Positions 7,563 through 14,861 of a DNA stretch of 20,452 nt are shown one piece after another (the first letter of the stretch is position 1; each line of letters begins with the position of its first letter). The notes under the pieces are model-generated. The model was not told the origin of the DNA. It saw only the letters and a list, made by a program, of their open reading frames with translations, and did no database searches. The position numbers and the translations under genes were made by a program. The stretch comes from CAZFDE01 sp964517795 (GTDB taxonomy: Bacteria > Planctomycetota > Phycisphaerae > Sedimentisphaerales > Anaerobacaceae). The stretch lies in the NCBI GenBank assembly GCA_964517795.1, contig CAZFDE010000047.1, positions 1 to 20,452 on the forward strand, in the 5' to 3' direction.

Positions 7563-8813
7563 ATGCAGGACAGTAAAAATCTACACTTCGTAATCGTCGG
7601 ACATGTGGACCACGGCAAATCGACGTTAATCGGCCGGTTATTGTACGATACGGATTCCCTGCCGCCGGATAAGCTTGAGGAGATCAAAAAGACCTCCGCC
7701 GAGCTTGGCCGCGAAACGGAATTCGCATATCTGCTGGACCATCTCGAAGAGGAGCGCCGCCAGGGTGTGACGATCGATACGACCCAGGTCTTTTTCAAAA
7801 CCGACCAGCGCGACTATGTGATCATCGATGCGCCCGGGCATGTCGAATTCGTTCGCAATATGATCACCGGCGCTTCGCAGGCCGAGGCAGCGGTCTTGAT
7901 TGTCGATGCCGCCGAGGGGGTTAAAGAGCAGACCAAGCGGCATTCGTATATGCTCTCACTGCTGGGACTCGAGCAGGTGATCGTCGTACTCAACAAGATG
8001 GACCTGGTGGAATTCGATCAGTCCCGCTTCGATGCGGTCAAGGCGGATGTCGAAAAGTGGCTGACCTCGATCAAGGCCAAGCCGATGTACTGCATCCCGA
8101 TCTCCGCGATGCAGGGCGATAATATCGCTAAGCGTTCGGAAAAGATGAGCTGGTACGACGGGCCGACGTTTCTGGAGAGTCTCGACAGTATGCAGAACAA
8201 AAAGCCTGCTCACCATAAAGAATTACTGCTTCCGGTGCAGGATGTATATAAGATCGACGACAAGCGGATCAATGCCGGCCGCGTTGAGTCCGGCAGTATT
8301 GCCCAGGGTGACACGATCGAGATCCTGCCCGAAGGCCAGACCACAAAGATTCGCTCGATCGAAAAATTTCTCGCCGAACCGACCGAGGCGATTGCAGGCG
8401 AATGTATCGGCTTTACGACCGAGGATTCGGTCTTTCTCGATCGCGGTCATATTGTCTGCACGTCCGGCAAAGCGCCGCGGCTGACCGACACGTTTCATGC
8501 GAGCATTTTCTGGATGACCAAGAAAAACTACAGCCCCGACCAGAAACTCAATATCCGCTGCGCGACGCAGGAGACCTCCTGCAAGCTGCAGCAAATCCAC
8601 AAGCGGATCGATTCGTCCTCGCTTCAGGTGCTGGCTGAGGATAGCGACACGATTGCCAATCTGGAAGTCGCAGAAGTAACGCTCAAGACCAAAAAGCCGA
8701 TCGCCATCAAGGATTTTAACGATGTTCAGGAACTGGGGCGGTTCGTCCTGGTACAGGATGAAAACATCTGTGCCGGCGGCATCATCACCACCCCCGCAGG
8801 ACAGGCATCATGA
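7563..8813 (+). CDS. cysN: Sulfate adenylyltransferase subunit 1 (CysN GTPase)
   Basis: GTPase subunit that couples GTP hydrolysis to APS formation by CysD. It is an EF-Tu-like translation-factor-fold protein with all G motifs visible: GHVDHGKS (13-20), GVTIDTT (68-74), DAPGH (89-93), NKMD (144-147) and an SAM motif near residue 180. Domains II and III follow (from about residue 220), with conserved CysN phrases such as GRVESGSIAQGD and LNIRCATQE. At 416 residues it lacks any C-terminal CysC (APS kinase) fusion, so phosphorylation of APS to PAPS would need another gene. The ATG follows an AAGGA-like site, and the stop overlaps the start of the next gene by 4 bases (ATGA), implying translational coupling. 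Confidence 0.95.
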   Translation: MQDSKNLHFVIVGHVDHGKSTLIGRLLYDTDSLPPDKLEEIKKTSAELGRETEFAYLLDHLEEERRQGVTIDTTQVFFKTDQRDYVIIDAPGHVEFVRNMITGASQAEAAVLIVDAAEGVKEQTKRHSYMLSLLGLEQVIVVLNKMDLVEFDQSRFDAVKADVEKWLTSIKAKPMYCIPISAMQGDNIAKRSEKMSWYDGPTFLESLDSMQNKKPAHHKELLLPVQDVYKIDDKRINAGRVESGSIAQGDTIEILPEGQTTKIRSIEKFLAEPTEAIAGECIGFTTEDSVFLDRGHIVCTSGKAPRLTDTFHASIFWMTKKNYSPDQKLNIRCATQETSCKLQQIHKRIDSSSLQVLAEDSDTIANLEVAEVTLKTKKPIAIKDFNDVQELGRFVLVQDENICAGGIITTPAGQAS

Positions 8814-10084
8814 CACAGCCCAAGCAAAAAACGATTATCATCGGGCTCGACGGCGTGCCGTTCGAGATGATGCAGGCTTTTATGCAAAACGGCGTCATGC
8901 CCCATACGGCACAGTTAGCGAAACAGGGCGTTTTTCGTAAGATGAACTCCACGATCCCGGAGATCTCCTCGGTGGCGTGGTCGTCGATGGTCACCGGTGC
9001 CAATCCGGCCGAGCACGGGGTATTCGGATTCACCGATCTGCGGCCGGGCACTTACACGATGTGTTTTCCAAATTTTTCACAGCTCAAGGTCGAACCGTTC
9101 TGGAAACAGTGGGATACACCGTCCGTGATCGTCAATGTCCCCTCGACCTATCCGGTGCGGCCGATGAACGGCATCCACATCTCCGGCTTTGTGTCGATCG
9201 AATTTGAGAAAAGCGTCTATCCGCCCGCATTGATCGGCGATCTCAAAGATAAGGGGTACCGGCTCGATGTCGATTCGCAACTGGCCCATAAATCGATGGA
9301 CGCCTTTCTGGAAGACCTCGATAAGACGCTGGACGCCCGGATTCGGGCCGGGCAATACCTGTGGGACTGTATGGACTGGCGAACCTTCATGTTCGTCTTT
9401 ACCGGCACGGACCGGCTGATGCATTTTCTTTATGATGCCTACGCGCAGAAAGATCACAAATATCATTCGGCTTTTGTCGATCACTTCCGAAAGATCGATA
9501 CCGCCATCGGCGAACTCTTAAGCAAGGCAAGTGACGATGATCTAGTGATCATGCTCTCCGATCACGGCTTCGAGAAGCTTGATTTCGATGTCTATGTCAA
9601 CAATGTGCTGGCCGAAAGCGGCTGGCTGGATTTTAAGAACGGTACCGATCCGGCCTTGGAGAATATCTGTCCGGGTACGCGAGCGTTCGCGCTCGATCCG
9701 GCGCGGATATATCTGAACCTCAAAGGAAAATACCCCTGCGGAACGGTCGAAGCGGCGGACGGGCCGGCATTGCTGGATGAACTTCAGAAGTTGTTTGAGA
9801 ATCTGACCATCGAAGGCCGCAAGGTCATCCGCGATATCTATCGCAAAGAGCAGATCTATCACGGCCCGTGCCTGGATGATGCACCCGATATGGTATTGGT
9901 GGCCGATCACGGCTTTAACCTCAAGGCGGCCCTGCGAAATCCAAAGGTCTATGACAAGGGCATCTTCAGCGGCAAGCATACCCAGGACACCGCATTTCTG
10001 CTGGTCAAGGGCGCACAGGACACATCAGTTGTCCCGCAAGTCCCGGTTGTTTGGGACATCAAAGGGATCGTCGAAAAAGCGTAA
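8810..10084 (+). CDS. Type I phosphodiesterase / nucleotide pyrophosphatase-family protein
   Basis: Alkaline-phosphatase-superfamily hydrolase of 424 residues using two metal ions. Visible metal and active-site residues are Asp14 in IIIGLDG, a Ser nucleophile candidate at Ser53 (PEISSVAW, where relatives carry Thr or Ser), Asp198 and His202 in GTDRLMHF, Asp248 and His249 in LSDHGF, and a late His in SGKHTQD. The pattern SMVTGANPAEHGVFGF after the nucleophile is typical of this family. There is no signal peptide, so it is predicted cytoplasmic. Its start overlaps the cysN stop (ATGA), placing it firmly in the sulfate-activation operon. A role in hydrolysing APS, PAPS or a related nucleotide is a guess from context; the natural substrate cannot be read from the sequence. 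Confidence 0.85.
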   Translation: MTQPKQKTIIIGLDGVPFEMMQAFMQNGVMPHTAQLAKQGVFRKMNSTIPEISSVAWSSMVTGANPAEHGVFGFTDLRPGTYTMCFPNFSQLKVEPFWKQWDTPSVIVNVPSTYPVRPMNGIHISGFVSIEFEKSVYPPALIGDLKDKGYRLDVDSQLAHKSMDAFLEDLDKTLDARIRAGQYLWDCMDWRTFMFVFTGTDRLMHFLYDAYAQKDHKYHSAFVDHFRKIDTAIGELLSKASDDDLVIMLSDHGFEKLDFDVYVNNVLAESGWLDFKNGTDPALENICPGTRAFALDPARIYLNLKGKYPCGTVEAADGPALLDELQKLFENLTIEGRKVIRDIYRKEQIYHGPCLDDAPDMVLVADHGFNLKAALRNPKVYDKGIFSGKHTQDTAFLLVKGAQDTSVVPQVPVVWDIKGIVEKA

Positions 10085-10085
10085 T

Positions 10086-10883
10086 CTATTTGATTCCCAT
10101 CACGTTGGCCATGTTATAGGTGCCGGGTGATTTTCCGATAAGCCATTTCGCAGCTTGCAGTGCGCCTTTAGCAAACCCATCGCGGCTATGGGCTTTATGC
10201 GACAAGGTTACCGTCTCGCCCAGGCAGCTAAACTGAACATCGTGGATGCCGACGATATCGCCTGCGCGAACGGCATGGATGCCGATGGTGCCTTTTTGAC
10301 GCAGGGCGTCTTTACCCTCGCGGCCGCAGATAACGCTTTCGGGGAATTTGCGGCCGGTCGATTTGCAGATATTCTCCGCCAGAGTCAAAGCCGAACCGCT
10401 GGGGGCATCTTTCTTGAACCGGTGGTGCTGCTCGATAATCTCGATATCGTAATCGTCGCCGAGCATAGCCGCGGCCTTGCCCGCCAGGGCAAACAATACA
10501 TTCATCCCGACACTCATATTGGTGCCGTAGATAACAGGTATCGTTTTAGATGCTTCGGTGATCCTGTCTTTGGCAGTTTGATCCAGGCCGGTCGTGCCCA
10601 TGACCAGGGCACAATTTTGATTGACACAGTAATCCACTGTCTGAACGGCGGCCTCGGGCAGCGAAAAATCGATCACCACATCGGCATTTTCGCTGAATTG
10701 ATCGCTGATTGTGATGTCCAGTTCGCCGATCCCGGCTAACAGGCCCGCATCTTTGCCCATATCCGGGTGGCCGGCCTTTTCGACAGCGCCAATCAATTCA
10801 AATTCGCCGGATTCGAGGGCCAGGGCGATGATGCGTTTGCCCATCCGCCCGGCCGCACCGCAGACAATCAGTTTCGATTTCAT
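10086..10883 (-). CDS. dapB: 4-hydroxy-tetrahydrodipicolinate reductase (DapB)
   Basis: NAD(P)H-dependent reductase of the lysine and diaminopimelate pathway. The 265 residues start with the nucleotide-binding GAAGRMG (9-15), contain MGTTGL (95-100) and end with the catalytic and substrate-binding signature EQHHRFKKDAPSGSA (151-165). There His153 and Lys157 match the acid/base residues of the E. coli enzyme. A GAAAGG ribosome site precedes the ATG. The gene is convergent with the phosphodiesterase gene, with a single base between the two stop codons, so no terminator fits in between. No other dap gene is nearby. Confidence 0.96.
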   Translation of the reverse strand: MKSKLIVCGAAGRMGKRIIALALESGEFELIGAVEKAGHPDMGKDAGLLAGIGELDITISDQFSENADVVIDFSLPEAAVQTVDYCVNQNCALVMGTTGLDQTAKDRITEASKTIPVIYGTNMSVGMNVLFALAGKAAAMLGDDYDIEIIEQHHRFKKDAPSGSALTLAENICKSTGRKFPESVICGREGKDALRQKGTIGIHAVRAGDIVGIHDVQFSCLGETVTLSHKAHSRDGFAKGALQAAKWLIGKSPGTYNMANVMGIK

Positions 10884-10920
10884 GTTTTACCTTTCACATG
10901 CAGATTGATATACCGCAAAA

Positions 10921-10949
10921 ATACTACAAAATCCCGCGGGAAATAGCAA
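10921..10949 (-). promoter_or_regulatory. Possible promoter of dapB
   Basis: Read on the minus strand, TTGCTA (10944-10949) and TAGTAT (10921-10926) are separated by 17 bases, with the start codon 37 bases further on. Each box matches consensus at four of six positions. Confidence 0.35.
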
Positions 10950-10984
10950 TCATTGAGATTTTGCCAGTAATCCAGAAAAATCAT

Positions 10985-11013
10985 GCAAATCTCAAGTTGA
11001 ACTTGAAATTTGC
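10985..11013. promoter_or_regulatory. 29-bp palindromic operator before the sulfatase operon
   Basis: The outer arms GCAAAT and ATTTGC and the inner arms CAAGTT and AACTTG form a near-perfect palindrome around a single central G. Only one pair between the arms does not match. The right half covers the -35 box of the sulfatase promoter (11003-11008), a position suited to repression. A third half-site-like sequence, TTGAGATTTTGC, lies upstream at 10953-10964. No regulator gene is adjacent, so the binding protein is unknown. Confidence 0.6.
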
Positions 11014-11030
11014 ACAGAACACCTTATAAC
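11003..11030 (+). promoter_or_regulatory. Sigma-70-type promoter of the sulfatase operon
   Basis: TTGAAA (11003-11008) and TATAAC (11025-11030) are separated by 16 bases. Transcription would begin near 11037, before the GGAG ribosome site at 11067-11070. The upstream box lies within the palindrome at 10985-11013. Confidence 0.5.
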
Positions 11031-11074
11031 CTCGGTTATGATTGCCCGGAATATTCAATCGGAACTGGAGTCTA

Positions 11075-12706
11075 ATGATGTCTGCTCATACCAAAATTTC
11101 CATTAGTCGTCGGCAACTTTTGAAGTATGGCCTGGTCAGCGGCGTACCGTCGATGCTGAGCCAATCAAATATGCGACCCGTATTCGGCGATAATACGCAC
11201 AACCAGCGCGCTGACAAGAATAGCAAATCGCCGAATATCTTAGTCTTTTTCTGTGATCAGTTGCGTCACGATCTGCTCGGCTGTTACGGCGGCAAAATCG
11301 TTCGAACGCCGAATATCGACGCATTGGCCTCAGAATCGGCTGTTTTCGATCATGCTTATACGCCTTGCGCCCTCTGTTCGCCGGCGCGTGCCAGTCTAAT
11401 GACCGGCCTTTATCCGCATTTGCATCACATGTTCAATAACTCCACCCCCGGTTACTCCTTTTGCGAGCATTTGCGATCGGATATCCAGACGTTGGCCGAT
11501 TGGACTAAAAAAAACACCGATTATCAAACGGCCTATTTCGGCAAGTGGCATATCGGCCCGGCCGCGGATCTGTTTAATTCAGCTTTCGACAAGACCCATC
11601 CCAAACCATCCGAAGGATCGCTGCCTTATCTTGGCAGTTCCCACTGGCATCCGACCAAGGCATTGGGGCCAATGGTGCAATCCTTCGCAGACGGGAGTGC
11701 CGGCACGATCGATGTGCCGATGGATAAATTCCCTGATGCAGCGGCCGCGAATTTTACCAAACAATTTTTGAATAATCAAAAAGCGAACGCGAAACCTTTT
11801 TTAGCATTCTGTTCGTTTCCCGGCCCTCACAGCCCGTGGTTGCTGCCGGAGGAATTCGGCATCCGCTACAATCCGGATGATATCTTGCTGTGGCCGAATC
11901 GCCACGACACCTTCGAATGCAAACCCATGAATCAGAAAAAGCTGCGACTGCTTAAAACGACGGATGAGAATTACACCTCACCCGCGCAAAAGGACAAAGA
12001 ATTGAAGGAACTTCTGGCGTGTAATTTTTCGTATATCGAATTGATTGACACGATGGTCGGCGAAGTGGTTACAGAATTGAAGAAGACCGGGCAATATGAT
12101 AATACGATGATCGTCCTTACGGCCGATCACGGCGATATGGCCGGGGCGCATGGTTTTTTGAGCAAAGGATCCTATATGTATGATGAGATTTACCGGATTC
12201 CCTTGATTATTAAATCGGCGAATGCCACAAAATCCAAACGGTTCAGCGAACCGGTTCACCTGATGGATGTGACCGCAACCATGATGCATGCCATGAAGGA
12301 TGAACCCGTCAATCGGATGTCCACGCACGAGTTGCAGGGCCAATCGCTGATCCCGCTGATTCGCGGAACGAAAAAATGGGGTCGGGTCGTCCACTATGCC
12401 CAGTATCACGGTGACTGGTACGGGCATTATTCCGCCCGCATGGTGACCGACGGGCGGTGGAAACTGGTGTGGAATCTGTCGGATTTCTGTGAACTTTACG
12501 ACCTTAAAAACGATCCCGGCGAATTAAAAAATCTTTTCTATGAAGAGAGCTATCGAAAGACATGCGACCGTTATTTTGATATCCTTGTAACCGAGGCCGG
12601 GCGTCTCAAGGACCAGCAACTGCGTTGGCACAGACCGGGCGTTGAAAGACGGCTGCCGCTGAATCTCCATCAAGGAATAAACGAAAACAGATCAGGAGAT
12701 GTATGA
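11075..12706 (+). CDS. Cys-type sulfatase with Tat signal
   Basis: Family S1 sulfatase predicted to remove sulfate esters from glycans outside the cytoplasm. The N-terminus has a twin-arginine motif (ISRRQLLKYG). The maturation motif is CSPARASLMTG, whose first Cys (about residue 101) must become formylglycine in all active members. Other landmarks are FFCDQLRHDLLGCYGG (metal site), GKWHIG, FCSFPGPHSPW and the metal-binding VLTADHGDMAGAHG. No maturation enzyme is recognised in the window. Length (543 residues) is normal. Two ATGs, at 11075 and 11078, follow GGAG; the second is better spaced. The gene overlaps the downstream fucosidase by 4 bases. The exact sulfated substrate is not decided by sequence; a fucosylated one is suggested by the neighbour. 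Confidence 0.92.
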   Translation: MMSAHTKISISRRQLLKYGLVSGVPSMLSQSNMRPVFGDNTHNQRADKNSKSPNILVFFCDQLRHDLLGCYGGKIVRTPNIDALASESAVFDHAYTPCALCSPARASLMTGLYPHLHHMFNNSTPGYSFCEHLRSDIQTLADWTKKNTDYQTAYFGKWHIGPAADLFNSAFDKTHPKPSEGSLPYLGSSHWHPTKALGPMVQSFADGSAGTIDVPMDKFPDAAAANFTKQFLNNQKANAKPFLAFCSFPGPHSPWLLPEEFGIRYNPDDILLWPNRHDTFECKPMNQKKLRLLKTTDENYTSPAQKDKELKELLACNFSYIELIDTMVGEVVTELKKTGQYDNTMIVLTADHGDMAGAHGFLSKGSYMYDEIYRIPLIIKSANATKSKRFSEPVHLMDVTATMMHAMKDEPVNRMSTHELQGQSLIPLIRGTKKWGRVVHYAQYHGDWYGHYSARMVTDGRWKLVWNLSDFCELYDLKNDPGELKNLFYEESYRKTCDRYFDILVTEAGRLKDQQLRWHRPGVERRLPLNLHQGINENRSGDV

Positions 12707-13326
12707 TGCTTAGAAATCTTTGCGTTATTTGTGTTTTAGGTGTGATGTGTACCACTGTTACGGCCGGGGAGAAAACGGCGGAAAAAACGGCCAAAAAACA
12801 GCATAAGCTGATTGAGTTGAAAAAAACAGATAATGAAAGTGCCGGTTTTCAGCGAACCACGCATCCCGATGCGCAGTGGTTCGAGAATGCCGGGTTGGGA
12901 TTGTTTATTCACTGGGGCATTTCCAGTAACAGCCCGAAAGGGAACTCCGAAATATCCTGGGCGATGATCAGGAATCTGCCGTGGGATCCGAAAAACACGG
13001 GAACACTGACCCCGACAGAGTATTTCAAACTGGCCGAACAATTTGATCCGCAAAACTACGATCCGGACAAGTGGCTGGCCGCGGCGGCCAAGGCCGGTTT
13101 TCGCTATGCCGTGATGACGACCAAGCACCACGATGGCTATGCCCTGTGGCCGAGCGAATACGGCGAATACAGTACCAGGCAGTATCTGGACGGCCGGGAC
13201 CTGGTGCGGCCGTATGTCGAGGCCTGTCGTAAGAACGGCCTGAAGGTCGGGCTGTATTATTCGCCGCCGGACTGGTACTTTCGCCGCCACTATATGTCAT
13301 TCAATTACAATAGCGACGGAAATTAA
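12703..13326 (+). CDS. GH29 alpha-L-fucosidase, N-terminal half (cut by in-frame stop)
   Basis: First part of a second GH29 fucosidase, translationally coupled to the sulfatase (ATGA overlap, AGGAG upstream). A Sec signal peptide is visible (hydrophobic core to about residue 20, possible cleavage after TVTA), followed by a Lys-rich linker. GH29 motifs are intact: WFENAGLGLFIHWGISS, KHHDGYALWPSEYGEYS and GLKVGLYYSPPDWYF. The reading frame then meets TAA at 13324-13326. The rest of the enzyme, with the nucleophile, continues in the same frame after the stop. As it stands this half lacks the catalytic Asp and should not be active alone. It is either a recent nonsense mutation, a sequencing error or one half of a split enzyme. 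Confidence 0.85.
   Translation: MMLRNLCVICVLGVMCTTVTAGEKTAEKTAKKQHKLIELKKTDNESAGFQRTTHPDAQWFENAGLGLFIHWGISSNSPKGNSEISWAMIRNLPWDPKNTGTLTPTEYFKLAEQFDPQNYDPDKWLAAAAKAGFRYAVMTTKHHDGYALWPSEYGEYSTRQYLDGRDLVRPYVEACRKNGLKVGLYYSPPDWYFRRHYMSFNYNSDGN
13324..13326 (+). other. In-frame TAA splitting the GH29 gene
   Basis: The stop is in the same frame as the coding sequence on both sides; only three codons (AGG CCC TTC) separate it from the next ATG at 13336. No frameshift is needed to restore the full fucosidase of about 459 residues. Overlapping the stop is AAAGG (13325-13329), 6 bases before that ATG, which could allow reinitiation. Confidence 0.85.
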
Positions 13327-13335
13327 AGGCCCTTC

Positions 13336-14082
13336 ATGGATGTCAATCACGCGGTTGTCGAACAACTCAAACCCGAGCCGGAAGGTTTTCGCCAGTCGTA
13401 TCTCGATTATATCAAGGGTCAGGTCACCGAATTATTGACCAATTACGGCAAAATCGATGTGCTCTGGTTTGACGGCGGCCCGAAAGCGATCGAGATGGAA
13501 GCGATCCGTCAAATGCAGCCGGGCATCGTCGTCAATCCGCGGATGCACGGCTACGGTGATTTCGAAACGTGGGAGTGCCGCCTGCCCGACGAAAGACCGA
13601 AGGACTGGTGGGAGCACTGCACATTCATCGGCGCCGGCTGGGCCTACAAGAAAAACGAAGATGTCAGGCCGCTAAGCTGGCTGATGGATTATGTCGCCAG
13701 GACCCGAAGCTGGGGCGGCAACGTGCTGGTCAATGTCGCACCACGCCCGACCGGTGAACTGCCGCAGACGGTATATGCGTTTTTTGATGAAATGCAGGAA
13801 TGGATAGCACACAGCGGCGAGTCGATCTTTGATACCCAGGGCGGCCCGTGGCCCGAAAAATGTAATTTTCCCGTTACTGTTCGCGGCAGCACCTGGTACG
13901 TCCATGTCATCAGCGAACCGAACGAACCGGTTCAGATCACAACCGACCAAAAACCGAAACGAATCGCCCTGCTGCGAAATAACGAATCGCTTTCGGCACA
14001 TGTGATCGGCGGCAAGCTGATCATCGACGTGCCGAAAGAATCAAAAACCGGCTGCGATGATGTGATTCAAATCACCTGGTAA
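13336..14082 (+). CDS. GH29 alpha-L-fucosidase, C-terminal half
   Basis: Continuation of the preceding gene after its stop codon, 248 residues if translation restarts at the ATG. It opens in the middle of the GH29 barrel and contains GQVTELLTNYGKIDVLWFDGG, where Asp46 of this half matches the catalytic nucleophile. The barrel end (WGGNVLVNVAPRPTGELP) follows, then a short C-terminal beta domain from about residue 150. It has no signal peptide, so if made separately it would stay in the cytoplasm while the first half is exported. That makes a working split enzyme unlikely and favours a pseudogene or read-through. Its codon use and conserved motifs show no sign of decay. Confidence 0.82.
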   Translation: MDVNHAVVEQLKPEPEGFRQSYLDYIKGQVTELLTNYGKIDVLWFDGGPKAIEMEAIRQMQPGIVVNPRMHGYGDFETWECRLPDERPKDWWEHCTFIGAGWAYKKNEDVRPLSWLMDYVARTRSWGGNVLVNVAPRPTGELPQTVYAFFDEMQEWIAHSGESIFDTQGGPWPEKCNFPVTVRGSTWYVHVISEPNEPVQITTDQKPKRIALLRNNESLSAHVIGGKLIIDVPKESKTGCDDVIQITW

Positions 14083-14137
14083 AATGAGGGACGACGGGAC
14101 TGTTGAAAAAAGGAAGATTGCTTCGTCCCCCACATTT
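14082..14137. repeat. Imperfect hairpin after the fucosidase gene
   Basis: GGGACGA (14088-14094) pairs with TCGTCCC (14123-14129), and AAATG (14082-14086) pairs with CATTT (14133-14137), giving a long stem with small internal mismatches and a 28-base loop. It lies between the convergent fucosidase and lipoprotein genes and may help end transcription from either side, or be a REP-like element. Confidence 0.45.
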
Positions 14138-14143
14138 ACCTGA

Positions 14144-14722
14144 TTAAAGCGTGTCAAGTTTCTTTTGTATCTTGTCAAGGATCTCCGCACCCAGCAGACC
14201 ATCGTTTTGAAGATCGATCCATTGGGCCTGGCTTTCAATATCCCGGCGGGTACGCAGCTTCTGCAATTGCCCTGAACTTTTGGTGAACATGCCGGGCATT
14301 TGTGCGAAGCCACTGATCGGCTGTGCCGGCAGGTGCAGCCGCTGGACATAAACCGTGCAGTCGATGCGGATGCGTTGGCCGGTCGGCGTGATATTGATCT
14401 CGGCGGTGCGGCGAAGACTGTGAATATTAGCCATGGTCATCTGCGTTGGGCCGACATTGTCTTTTCGCCAGAATTCAAACCAATCGGCCCCCGGCTGCGG
14501 ACGGGTGAGAATATAGCCCGCGGCCAGATCCGATTTATCGATATCGAAATAATAGCAGCGAAGCACGTCCTCGGCAGTCTGGATCGCCTGCTGCATGAAA
14601 GTATTTTCAACCGATATCGAGGTGACCGATTCGCCCCTCTGCGGCGATGCGCAGCCCGCACACACCCCGCATAAAGCGATAGCTGCCATAAGCCGAATTT
14701 GTCTGAGAAATCTCTTTTTCAT
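14144..14722 (-). CDS. Small lipoprotein of unknown function
   Basis: About 192 residues, probably exported and lipid-anchored: MKKRFLRQIRL, a hydrophobic core, then the lipobox VCAGC with Cys24. The mature part has no motif I recognise. It holds a tyrosine- and aspartate-rich stretch (CYYFDIDKSDL), a likely beta-rich core and a charged C-terminus. The start at 14722 was chosen because the promoter at 14750-14778 predicts transcription from about 14743, too close for the earlier ATG at 14737 to have a ribosome site; 14725 is equally possible. The gene is convergent with the fucosidase and divergent from the recombinase gene. Confidence 0.75.
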   Translation of the reverse strand: MKKRFLRQIRLMAAIALCGVCAGCASPQRGESVTSISVENTFMQQAIQTAEDVLRCYYFDIDKSDLAAGYILTRPQPGADWFEFWRKDNVGPTQMTMANIHSLRRTAEINITPTGQRIRIDCTVYVQRLHLPAQPISGFAQMPGMFTKSSGQLQKLRTRRDIESQAQWIDLQNDGLLGAEILDKIQKKLDTL

Positions 14723-14749
14723 CATAATCTTTAACATACTTGCTGAACT

Positions 14750-14778
14750 ATTATAAAAGCCTCTGCTTTATCTCTCAA
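14750..14778 (-). promoter_or_regulatory. Sigma-70-type promoter of the lipoprotein gene
   Basis: On the minus strand TTGAGA (14773-14778) is followed after 17 bases by a perfect TATAAT (14750-14755). This is one of the best promoter matches in the window. Confidence 0.6.
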
Positions 14779-14861
14779 GGGCGAAATCCGCTATTTATTA
14801 TTTGAAGCCTGTTTTGTTGGAATGCCGATAATTTAATAGATTTTAAGAAAAAGGGCTTTTG

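Noticed and set aside
10155..10739. Open frame of 194 codons on the plus strand opposite dapB
   Set aside because: dapB is unmistakable on the other strand, and the translated antisense product has no known motif.
13324..13326. Stop-codon reassignment as the explanation for the in-frame TAA
   Set aside because: TAA ends several intact genes in the window (for example cysD, the permease and dapB-strand neighbours), so it is used as a normal stop.
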